DNA of 48,526 nt from a virus. A program made the position numbers and the translations under genes. Position 1 is the stretch's first letter; every line of letters starts with the position of its first letter. Of this stretch, positions 1 through 10,200 are shown piece after piece. The notes beneath the pieces were generated by a model that was not told where the DNA came from, did not search any database, and saw nothing but the letters and a program-made list of their open reading frames with translations. Where the stretch lies: IMG/VR virus record IMGVR_UViG_3300020196_000064, positions 1 to 48,526 of that record, one strand, 5' to 3'.

Positions 1-3000
1 AAAAACTCTTCCAGCAAATGTCGCATTACCCGATTGAGTTGTTGTCCCACTAATTGTGGAGTTTCCAAAGACTCTCATGCTACCAGCAACTGCTAGGTTT
101 TTAGCAACTCCAAGACCACCATTAAGTCTAACAGCACCATCAGCAGTGTAAGATACTCCAGATATAGTCTGATCAGTTGTATTTGTCAGTGAAGTAACAC
201 CTGTCACACCGAGAGTGCTATTGATTTGAGTTGCACTGGTGATAGTTGCAGTACCTGCAATAGTTGTATTACCAGAAGAAGAATCTACAACAAATTTATC
301 AACTGCAGATCCATTTCGAATCTTAAAGAATTCAGTAGAAGCACTATCAGATCCAACGATTGTTACATTCTTATTAAATGTTGAGTTATCAGTTACGGTA
401 AAGGTGCCAGATGCACTTGTGTTACCAGTTTGAGCATCAACTGAGAATGTCGTTGCTCCAGCAAGTCCATTCTTAACAAATAAATCATTTCCGTGATTTG
501 TTATACCGTAAATATCAGTTTGTCCAGTTTGTCCATATACACGGAAAATAACCAAGTCACTACCTGCCTGACTTCCTGGAGTATAATTTGTATTATGTCT
601 TACTTGTAAATCCCCACCGACATATAAATCATCTCTAATGACAGCGCCACCACGACAGAATATTGAGGAAAACCAATCATTAAGATAAGTTGGAGTTGCA
701 GTATCGTAGAAGTTTACGTCATCAAAGAATGTTTCTTTATTGTAGTGGTTTACTTCTCCCGCAATTCCACCACCAGTTGAAGTACCAAAATCGACTGATC
801 CAAATACTTTTAAATTTTCACCAACAATCAAGCTTTTTGCAATATCAACGCCACCAGAAACTAATAGAGCCCCTGGATGTGAGGCCATCGATGAATATGT
901 CGTGCCAGAGGTGATTGATCCTGCAAAATTGGCATCAGTGGTATTACTTAATGTTGTAATACCACTAACTGCCAATGTTGAAGATAGAGTTGTGCCTTGA
1001 CTAACTCTAAGTTGCTTAGCAATACCTACACCACCAGAAGTGATAATAGATCCTGTTGTGGTTGAAGTTGAATCTGTAGTATCTGTAGTAACGATTTGCC
1101 CAACTGTATCAATTTTACCAGAGCTCGCAGTAACAGCAAATTTATATGGTGAATTACCATCAGTATCAATTACAAGATTATTTTTAAATACTGATAATCC
1201 GTTATGTGTGGTTGTACCATCAATATCTAATGTGCCATATACTTTTACATTTCCACCAATAACCATAGAGCTTGCAATTGAAGCTCCTCCATCTACCTTT
1301 AATGCACCATAAGTTACTAGTGATCCATAGGCTGTACCTGCTAAAGCATTAGTAATATTGGTATTGGTAGTATTTTGAATATTGACTATGGATGCGGATT
1401 GGGTTGTTAGATTACCAGTAAGTGTTGTTGCACCAGTAACTCCAAGAGTGCCATTAAAACTTCCATTGCCTGTAGTTGATTGGAATTCAATTTTTGTTGT
1501 CCCTACTCCATCCTTTAATTGTAGAGTCTTAGATGCGCCTTGTAATACAAAATTGTCATCGAAACGAGAAGTACTACGCACTCTTAATGTGCTAGTAATA
1601 TCTGTTAGACCTCCAATAAATACATCGTTACTTACACCAATACCACCAGTAACTACTAACGTGCCAGTAGTTGCCGATGTTGAATTGGTGCCAGTGGTTA
1701 ACTTGAGATTGCCTGCTAATAGACCAGCATTGGTGCCAGAAAATACTTCGGAAGTATTTGTAGCATCGAAATAGAAGGCGAATCCACCGACATGACCCGC
1801 GAGATCAGTATACGAATCATCGTAACCATAGAATCCAAGTTTTGCTGCACTATCATAATATCTAAAACTGACACCTCTATCAAGATTATCATCAGAAGTT
1901 GGAGCAGTATCACCACCAAGAGTGATAATTGGATCGTCCACTTGCAATGTGGTAGAGTTAACCGTCGTTGTGGTGCCGTCAACCTGTAAATTGCCCCAAA
2001 CTCTGACGGTGCCAGTAACGGCACGATCATCACCAGGATCCAAGTTGAGGGTCGCATTAGTTGTAGCAATATAGTTATCTTGGAAACGATAATCTTCAAC
2101 ATGAATTTTACCTGTAGATTCACTTGCTTGAATACTAACAACATCTTCAGCATTTAGATTTAATGTGCTTGTACCAGCACCAGAATTGCTGACAGAAAGG
2201 GTTACAGATCTAGCAGATGCACTAGCTTGAGTGCTAGTAATTGTTAGATTTCCGTCGCCAGTTTTATTAATTGTCTGTGCTGTAGTTGCATCTAATGTAA
2301 TATCTGCGTGTCCGAAAAAACTTCTGACATTAATGTCAACTTCTCCAGATCCACTATTACCAGTATTATTGGCGCTAAACAGTAAACTGCCTGCGGTGTT
2401 ATTAACTTTGAGATAATTTAAATAATTAAATCCTTTATATGCAGTAGATGCTGTTAATTCTTGATCTAATTCAAAATCTTCTTTTGTATTAGTATCAGAG
2501 AAAGAAATTCTATTATTTTGTAGTTGAGTATTATCTACACCAAGTGCAGCAATTGTAACATGGCCATTTGAATCTACATCAAAATCTTCCTGTGCAAACG
2601 AGGCCAATCCTTTCTGTTCGGTTGCCGCAGCCGCGAGATATCTCCACCCTCCAGCATCGCTGGCATTAGTATGAGTAGGAGCACCAGCGCCCGCAGCGAT
2701 TGCTCTAATTGCTTGGTAGACATTACCGCCATTTTTGATGATGTCGTATCTTGAATAAGTTGTCCCAGCATTATACGAATTATACTTTGCGCCTTCGGTT
2801 GCGGTTGCAATAGGAAGATTGGTAGATGAAGTTAAACGTCCAAATGTGTCAACAGTATATTTTACTGTATTTACAGTTTGTGTGCCAAATGGTTCATTAT
2901 TTGATCCAACTGCAGATACTGAATTTAAATTTTCAGTATTGTAATCACCCGTTACAACAGTTGTTGTAATCAAATCGATGGTTGGGTTACCAGATAAACC

Positions 3001-3660
3001 AGCACCTTGGGTAACAGCAATTCTTCCTCCAGTACCAGTAATTGTCCTGGTAGACATTGCACCACCACTGGTTCTTGAAATAATGCCCGTTGTGCTTAGA
3101 GCGGAAATTGCAGCAAGATCTAAATCATATGGTTGTGCTGATTGCCCCTCAACATTACCATTCAATCCATATTCAGAAAGAGTCGTTGGACTTGAAGCAT
3201 TTATGACTCTTCCTTTAGCATCGACAGTTACCTTTGTATAAGTACCAGATGAAGTGCTAGTGGCATCATAGTGAGGTAATGAAGATATTAATTGTAATGC
3301 AGCATTAATATTTAAGTTTGCTGATCCATCAAAGTTTCCCGCACCAGTCAAATCCTGTGATAGTTGAATTTGGCGAGTAGATGCTAATCTTGTGGCAGTA
3401 GAAGCATTACCAATAATGGTTGCAGTAATAATACCAGCAGAGAAGTTTCCATCAGCATCTCTTGCCACCATAGTATTTGGTGTATTAGATACAGACTCGA
3501 TAGGTCTCTCATATTTTAGAGAGTTCCATGCAGTAACACCGTCTCCTATTTTTAAGCGACCTGTATCTAGCTCAATCCCCACTTCACCTTGAGCAAGAGT
3601 TGGGTTAACGTTTGCCCACTCCTGAGCACCACCTCTCCTTAATTGAATTCTATTTGCCAT
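1..3660 (-). CDS. Phage fibre/adhesin-like structural protein, C-terminal part missing
   Basis: The frame opens with ATG at 3660 and stays open for 1220 codons to the left edge, so the C-terminus lies outside the window. Residues 1-57 (MANRIQLRRGG, then GEVGIELDTGRLKIGDG) match the N-terminal fold seen in Mtd-like receptor-binding proteins and many cyanophage fibres; this is family recognition by eye. The rest is a long Ser/Thr/Gly/Asn-rich beta shaft with recurring phrases such as LGVTGVTSL, TLAVSGITTL and VVTGGIGVS. A module around residues 550-630 (VDDPIITLGGD, then RGVSFRYYD) is familiar from cyanophage fibres. The gene has its own late promoter and is separated from the upstream genes by a strong terminator. 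A role as a trimeric tail or baseplate fibre that contacts the host is inferred. No frameshift was seen at the six points checked along the frame. Confidence 0.85.
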   Translation of the reverse strand, partial: MANRIQLRRGGAQEWANVNPTLAQGEVGIELDTGRLKIGDGVTAWNSLKYERPIESVSNTPNTMVARDADGNFSAGIITATIIGNASTATRLASTRQIQLSQDLTGAGNFDGSANLNINAALQLISSLPHYDATSTSSGTYTKVTVDAKGRVINASSPTTLSEYGLNGNVEGQSAQPYDLDLAAISALSTTGIISRTSGGAMSTRTITGTGGRIAVTQGAGLSGNPTIDLITTTVVTGDYNTENLNSVSAVGSNNEPFGTQTVNTVKYTVDTFGRLTSSTNLPIATATEGAKYNSYNAGTTYSRYDIIKNGGNVYQAIRAIAAGAGAPTHTNASDAGGWRYLAAAATEQKGLASFAQEDFDVDSNGHVTIAALGVDNTQLQNNRISFSDTNTKEDFELDQELTASTAYKGFNYLNYLKVNNTAGSLLFSANNTGNSGSGEVDINVRSFFGHADITLDATTAQTINKTGDGNLTITSTQASASARSVTLSVSNSGAGTSTLNLNAEDVVSIQASESTGKIHVEDYRFQDNYIATTNATLNLDPGDDRAVTGTVRVWGNLQVDGTTTTVNSTTLQVDDPIITLGGDTAPTSDDNLDRGVSFRYYDSAAKLGFYGYDDSYTDLAGHVGGFAFYFDATNTSEVFSGTNAGLLAGNLKLTTGTNSTSATTGTLVVTGGIGVSNDVFIGGLTDITSTLRVRSTSRFDDNFVLQGASKTLQLKDGVGTTKIEFQSTTGNGSFNGTLGVTGATTLTGNLTTQSASIVNIQNTTNTNITNALAGTAYGSLVTYGALKVDGGASIASSMVIGGNVKVYGTLDIDGTTTHNGLSVFKNNLVIDTDGNSPYKFAVTASSGKIDTVGQIVTTDTTDSTSTTTGSIITSGGVGIAKQLRVSQGTTLSSTLAVSGITTLSNTTDANFAGSITSGTTYSSMASHPGALLVSGGVDIAKSLIVGENLKVFGSVDFGTSTGGGIAGEVNHYNKETFFDDVNFYDTATPTYLNDWFSSIFCRGGAVIRDDLYVGGDLQVRHNTNYTPGSQAGSDLVIFRVYGQTGQTDIYGITNHGNDLFVKNGLAGATTFSVDAQTGNTSASGTFTVTDNSTFNKNVTIVGSDSASTEFFKIRNGSAVDKFVVDSSSGNTTIAGTATITSATQINSTLGVTGVTSLTNTTDQTISGVSYTADGAVRLNGGLGVAKNLAVAGSMRVFGNSTISGTTTQSGNATFAGRVF

Positions 3661-3696
3661 TTTTTAAGACAACCTGTGTATTTAATGCTTCTTTGT

Positions 3697-3704
3697 TATT
3701 TATG
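3697..3704 (-). promoter_or_regulatory. T4-type late promoter for the fibre gene
   Basis: The minus strand reads CATAAATA, which fits the T4 late -10 element TATAAATA at seven of eight positions. It lies 37 bases before the fibre ATG and just after the terminator of the preceding unit. No -35 element is expected for this class. Confidence 0.65.
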
Positions 3705-3710
3705 TCAAAT

Positions 3711-3741
3711 AAAAAAGAGGGGGGAAATAAATCCCCCCTTG
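3711..3741 (-). terminator. Rho-independent terminator
   Basis: On the minus strand a run of six G pairs with a run of six C around an eight-base A/T loop that can close further, followed by TCTTTTTT. It lies two bases after the stop codon of the 73-residue gene. It separates the baseplate transcript from the fibre gene and is the clearest terminator in the window. Confidence 0.88.
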
Positions 3742-3743
3742 AA

Positions 3744-3965
3744 TCATTCTTCTGTATCAGTTTCGGCAGATTCTTCAGATTCTTCCTCTTCCGATTTTTC
3801 TTCCGAATAATATTGCAATGTTTCAATTGCTCCTTGTAGTTTTAGAGCAGTTACTTCATTATCTTTGATCTTAGATGCAAGTTGCTGATTCTCTTCTAGC
3901 AGCGCAGTATAGCGTTGTTTAAATTGAGTCAACATTTCTTCTTGAGAAACTTTTTCAATTGTCAT
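3744..3965 (-). CDS. Small acidic coiled-coil protein (73 aa), function unknown
   Basis: I do not recognise a named family. Residues 1-50 are helical with heptad-like spacing (EEMLTQFKQRYTALLEENQQ, then SKIKDNEVTALKLQGAIETL), which suggests a coiled coil. The last 18 residues are almost all Glu, Ser and Asp, giving a strongly acidic tail. The start ATG overlaps the end of the 83-residue gene by 11 bases, which points to coupled translation. It is the last gene before the terminator at 3711-3741. A role as a chaperone or linker for the fibre proteins would fit the position, but this is only inference. Confidence 0.8.
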   Translation of the reverse strand: MTIEKVSQEEMLTQFKQRYTALLEENQQLASKIKDNEVTALKLQGAIETLQYYSEEKSEEEESEESAETDTEE

Positions 3966-4206
3966 AATTGTTACTCTGATTTTTTACTAACGTCAGTAAT
4001 AATGCCTTAATAGCATCCATATCCGATTTTAACTCAGAAACATCATCTTGTAAAGCTTGTTGTTTCTTACGATCGTCTACACGGCGGTTATACGCCGCCA
4101 TATATTTATCATATTCAGATTCATTTGCATTGATGATGGCATTTGATTCTGGATCTCTATACCATCCATCTTTCCCATCTACGGGAATTAATTTTCTAGT
4201 ATTCAT
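3955..4206 (-). CDS. Small conserved phage protein with C-terminal coiled coil (83 aa)
   Basis: The N-terminal half carries the pattern DGWYRDPESNAIINANESEY, which I know from small proteins near the baseplate and fibre genes of marine T4-like phages; no function is established that I can name. Residues 40-75 (RRVDDRKKQQALQDDVSELK, then SDMDAIKALLLTLV) look like a coiled coil. The ATG follows the stop of the 2441-residue gene after only three bases, and its end overlaps the next gene by 11 bases, so it belongs to the same transcript. It may be a fibre-attachment or assembly factor; this is unproven. Confidence 0.8.
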   Translation of the reverse strand: MNTRKLIPVDGKDGWYRDPESNAIINANESEYDKYMAAYNRRVDDRKKQQALQDDVSELKSDMDAIKALLLTLVKNQSNNYDN

Positions 4207-4209
4207 AAA

Positions 4210-7200
4210 TTATGTAGCAAGAGCAATTGCACGGAGGTCAGCGATTAGAGGCACTTTTGCTTGATTGCTTGACCTCATCACAATTTTGATTTGGAATGCG
4301 TTGAAATTCAATCCAGTAACTTCATAATAATAGTCTTTCCAAAGAATTTCTTCTGATGGTGACGCATCATACTGTTTTGGTAATCCAACTAAAGTCCATC
4401 CAATAGAGTCTATGTCGTCATTGGTGCCGTTGTCAAATGCTTTGTAGTATACTCTAACGGAAGCTTCTGGTGGACGAGACATTTGGAAATCAATTCTAAT
4501 CGTCTTAGAATTCTTAATAAGTCTTGCAAGACGTGTAATATAAACAGCATCATTCTGATCACCTGTTGGCAATGTTGATACATCTTGTGATACATCAATC
4601 TTTCCTGCTTGTCCATATGGTTCGGGACCACCTGGCCATTCGTTGATACGATTTGTTGTGCAAATTAATGAGCAACGATCCATGTCAACAACAGGACTCA
4701 ATTTATCATTTTCGGTACTCATATCTAAGAGCATTGTAAATGATTTTGCTCCACCTAATTTTGCTTCCTCATTAATCTCAGAGCAAATCATCCTAGGATC
4801 AGAAAAGAAGTTTAGATCATTTAAAGTTACTGGCTCATATGTACCATCATTTACAAATGAGTCTTGATCGATTCCTAAAGATCCTCCTTCTCCTCCACCA
4901 TTGCCAACAGAAGTTGCGCTTGTAGTATTTACTCTAGCTGTAATATCGGTATCAGGTAACTTCATTATATTTACTGTTGGTGTAAGAGTTTCAAACTGCA
5001 CATTCTGAGATGCAATGACAGATTCTCCTCCAGCACGAATACCGTTATTTGCAACAGCATCAACAGATAACATATAAGTATCCATCCATGGGCATTGAAT
5101 ACCTTCATGCACTTTATTGATATTCGTTAATGGAATTCCATCTAAAGTGTAACATTGGACAACATCATCTACTGAATGTGTGGCAGCATCTGTTTCCATC
5201 GCTCCTCTACCATTAGTCGCAACAGTAATTGTTGCCCCATCTCCAGAAATAGCACTATAAAGAATAATCTCATCACCAATCTTTAGATATCCTGGATTTG
5301 CATTACTGATTGCCTGACCATTAACAATGGTATGGAAATCGACGGCAGTATTTACAGATATTGAAGTTGCAGTAGCAGTCAGTGAATTTGTTAAGTATGT
5401 TGGTGAAACTTCAGATAAAACTCCTTCGATACTAACATGATTTGTACGCTGGTGCATACAATGATTGTTGTGAAGTATCAGAATTTCTTTCTCATCTGAT
5501 GAGTATGAAGGTGCTAATGATAAATAAACTCCTTTAGAATCACCACTGTAGGTAACGGCAGAAACAGTTGCTGTTGCGCCACCTGTGTTAGAAATTTGCT
5601 CAGTCGCTGTAAATGCTCCAGTAATATAATTTAAAGTTAGACTCGTGCCACTAACTGCTGTAACGATACCAACAGTTGTACTGGTGCCACCAGTAACAAC
5701 ATTCCCTACAGAGAATGTACCTACAACCGATGACATTGTAATATTTGCAATCGATTTAGATGATCTAACTCTAAATGTTGTGGAAGTGCCAGGGAGCCAA
5801 TTACCAGAAACATCAGTAACTGTTAATGTATCTGGAGATGTAGTAGTATCAATTGAAACTACTGTGGCTGATGCGCCTGTTGTTTCTTGTAGTAAGTTTG
5901 CACCTTGACCAAAGGTATAATTTGCACCACTATCCAAAGTAAATACTAATTGTGGTTTACGAGTAGCAATTGGATTTGATTGCATAATTTTCAATCCACC
6001 ATTACCTAATCCTTGTGGAGAATTATTAAGTGCAAGAGTACCAGTCAAAGATGTAAATTTAGCTCTGTTAATTATGAATTTTAAATCTTCATACTGATCT
6101 GCTGTCCAAGTAGAAGCGTTTTGTGACTTGAATAGGACACCTGCATATGGTTGCTCAGAGATTGTTCTTGTGCCACTAACTTCAATATCTCCCATTCTAG
6201 AAATCCACACTTTATATTCATTGGAGTCTGACAGCAATACAAAACAGTATTCTGTAGATGCTTTAATATAAACAGGAGATCTAAAAGTAAATCTAGTAGG
6301 AATTGCTGCTGTAGATGAGATATCTACGTCATTTGGTGTAATAGTAACATCAGAGAATGGTAGGATAGTTTTGGTTGGATATCCATTTTCCATGGTGCGG
6401 ATTTGCATGGAAACTGGAATGTTTTTATCCTTTGATTGGAAATATATATCAACACTAGTTAAGAAAACTCCACCTTTCTCTTCAGTAATAAATGATTGTG
6501 CAAGAGGGTCATACCATCCAATTTGGCGCTCCTCAACTCTTGTTGATTGCACAACTCTCTCTTCACTTACAGTATCCTGCACAATTTCTGCATTTCTAAT
6601 GGCAAGAATATTTTCTTGCACAACTTGTAATGTGCCAGAGGCGGAATAATTTGTTTGTGCCGAAGAAGTTGCCTCAGTAGTATTGTTTACCTCACTTGTG
6701 GTAAATCTGAATAATCTAATGCCAGTTGCCCAACGTGGATTTGCATCATTCTTTGGAGATGGAATAAAGAATGTGCCCTTAAGTGTACCAACGTTATCAC
6801 TTAACAATCTACGGTCAGCAATAACTGCTCTAGCACCAGAAGATTGTCCAACTAAAATTTCACTAACTTGCATGTTTCCAAAATGATCTGGAGATACAGT
6901 CTTTGAAATAGAATCAATATCATGATTTAAGTATGGTGTTTGTGAGGAATATGTTTCTGGAAGAGTTTCTTCTCCTTTACCATATGGATTTGTTGTATAA
7001 CCATCATTAGGTGCTACAACTTTCAAACGACAACCAGAAGTTTGACCAATTACAGTTTCTCCGACAACAAATGGAGTTTCATTTGTTCTGGCATCGGTAG
7101 ATGAATTTTTGATCAATTCGATAACCTTTGGAGTTACATAATTTGAAATAGATACACCATCAAAGTATGGATAGAATCTTGTGCGTGGTTTTACTCTCTC

Positions 7201-10200
7201 TACTGAGAATCCAATATTTCTGGATCTAATCCAAGGAATATTGGATCTAGACAATACTGTATCACCTAAAGACTTTCTTTCAATTTTAGGCACAATTCTT
7301 GATCGGACACCTTGACGTGCTTGGTTATTTACAACTCTGAATGTTGTGCGCTCGTGAAGATAGAATAGTCCTTGCTGTCTCTGTCCGTGACCAGCTCTAC
7401 CTAACTGGCGGCCAATGCCATATGTTCCAGATTGTGATGTATGTTGGCTTGATGATTCTATACTCTCACCAGTCCAAGTTGTTTGCCAAGATCCCCATTG
7501 AATAGGTGCAAATCCATTTTGATCGACTTGCATATCTCTAGCAACAGCAGAAAAATCTCCCTCAACGTTTTCCACACGAGCAGGCATACGCTCGGTATCC
7601 AACCAATCATCAGATGCTGGTGTTAAATCGACTCTTCCAATAAATGTAAATACGTTAAATGGGTTAATATTTTCAGTACGTGACGCATATGGTTGCTTAA
7701 TTAATTCAACTTCTGTATACGGAAGCATCGCAATGTTTCCACGAGTTAATACAACATTTGAAGATGCGGAAAGATTTGTTACTAATGCGACATTAGTCGT
7801 ATAGTGTTGGGGACGTAATTGACCTTCTTTAAAATCTAAAGAGCACTTGTAATCTGGATGGAACACGGCACCAAGAGTGTGATCTGTAAAATCATCAACG
7901 ACATATCCATTTTTTAATCTATCAAATCCATTTTCATCATATACCTTAGTGTTGTCAGTCTGAGACTCTAATAAAGATAAAGAAGTATAATATTCTACGT
8001 GAGTTAGACGAGTTTCCAAATCACCAATATCTTTCATAGTGTAACGACGAATAATTTCCTGTGTTATCAGACAATCCCTTTCTGGATCAAACATAAATGG
8101 CTTATATTCGATCGTCGCTAATAACATAGCATTCTCAATCTTTTGTGGAGGAATTAAGTATTTTCCAGATACACCCTTCACAACCTTTAATTGTGCATCA
8201 TGAGTTAGATATAATTTATCAACTCTTGGTAGATACCAAGAATAATCAGATCTAAATGAAGAATCAACCTGCATAATATCAAAAATTGTTGATGCACCAG
8301 CGCCGCCAGTTGTATTGTATACTCTTGAATTAAAATCAAAAGTGCTACAATTCACAAAGTATGGGGCAGAAATTGTACCCGATCCAGATGCCAATTCTTT
8401 AACTCCAGGACGGAAGTCCAATTGGTCTCTTAAGAAGTTAATAGATCCATCAATTTTATATGTTGGAATTGCTTTATATGGAATTCCAGTATAAGATTCT
8501 GCGGAGAAGTAATCTCCAGACGATTCGTGTGCAAAATAATCAAAGATGACTAATAATCTTCTTGTTGGAGCAATGCTGGATGGAAGTCTAGTTAACTTTG
8601 AAACATCATAGTAATTAGTTCTTTGTCCTGGTTCTAAACGATATCTATCAGTTACTAACTTACTGCCAGCAAATACCGTATTTTCCCCATCATCAACAAT
8701 TGCCGTGATTGCATCTCCAGTTGCATTAAATCCTTGTAGAATTTCTCCAGGTATAAAATTAATTTCATTTAAAATTACATAATATAGTTTAAGATTGGTG
8801 TTTAAGAAAGAAATTACCCTTGCTCTAGCACCAGATGTTTTTCCAATAACAATGGTGTTATTTGCAAAAAACACAGATTCAGTTAATACTACATATGGCG
8901 GTGAAGCATCGTTTTCATCTAAAGATTCATATATGGCATGAATGTTATAAACGTCATTCAATCCTAAAGAAATTTCAAGATCTTCTACTCTAGTGCCTGG
9001 TAGAGTACTATATGTTAGTCCAGTCAATTGGACATCTTTATCTGTTAGGGTCTTGATTACTTTTAGTGACTTTAATAAACCAGCAGTTTTAATTTTCCTT
9101 GAAGGAGTATTCTTAGATACCAGTGCAGTAAGAGATACTGTAGTAATATTTGGCAATCCAGTAATAGTAATAGATTGGTTTTGAGCACCAAAAGTTACCG
9201 TCAATACTCCAGAATCTGCCAATGCATCAATATCCATATTTGTGCCAACGGGATATGTTGCATTTGTACTGGCAACGACTGTTAGTATATAATTTTCTGA
9301 AGATAGTGAAGCAAATGATTCGGTATCTGGGAGAGTGAAAGTAATGGATCCACTACTAACAGTTTTATTAATAAAGTTTCTATAAACAAAGAAAGACTCA
9401 TCAGAAATAGATTTCATTGCAACTTCTGGTAAGTCGAATGACAATTCTCCATTTTGATAATCTTTTTGGAAAATGAATGGGCGTAATCTAGTTACACTAG
9501 TACTTACAACGTCAGCAACTGTGCCAACAGCAAGAGTACTATCAAGTAAAGCAACTTGGTTTGCAAAGTCAAAGATGGTTGCAGATACTCCAGTGTGCTT
9601 ATTTACTGCTGTGTAATTAATCGCAGTTTGATTAATTCTTCTTACTCGCACAGTATTTGTGCCGACAAAATCTGCGACACCAGCAGCCAAAACATCTCCT
9701 GGTCTAAGATCTTTTTCAAATCTGGTTTTAAAACCAGTAATATCGTCACTTACATCGACATCAACAGTATTACCTTCAATTAAGGTCGCTTCGTTAAGGA
9801 CAACATTACAACCAAATTTTACAACATTGTTATTATTATATCCAAACATAGATTTGGTATCACCAAGTTGATAACTCCAAGCGGAGGTTAAACTGCCTCT
9901 CGCAATACCATCAATTTCTAATACTTCATTATTAACAAAAACACCACTTACTTGCTCTAAGTAGGCATAATGAGTATTGTTACCAGTATTTACAATATAC
10001 CCAGTTGCTCCAGAAGTTCTACCTCTGATTAATTGACCAACAGTGAATGGTGTAACTGGGTTGGCAATGTTGATAACAGTCCACATCTGCACATCAAAGA
10101 AATATAAATCATATACTCCGCCAGCTGGGATACTATTAGCACCAAAATTAGAATTTAGTGCATTTGCTGATGACGATCTTCTAAGTTGTACAGTCCTACA

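Noticed and set aside
1-3660. Several plus- and minus-strand frames of 60-145 codons inside the fibre gene, for example 1382-1774 and 1716-2153
   Set aside because: They lie across a 1220-codon frame with clear fibre motifs; their translations are low-complexity shadows of it.
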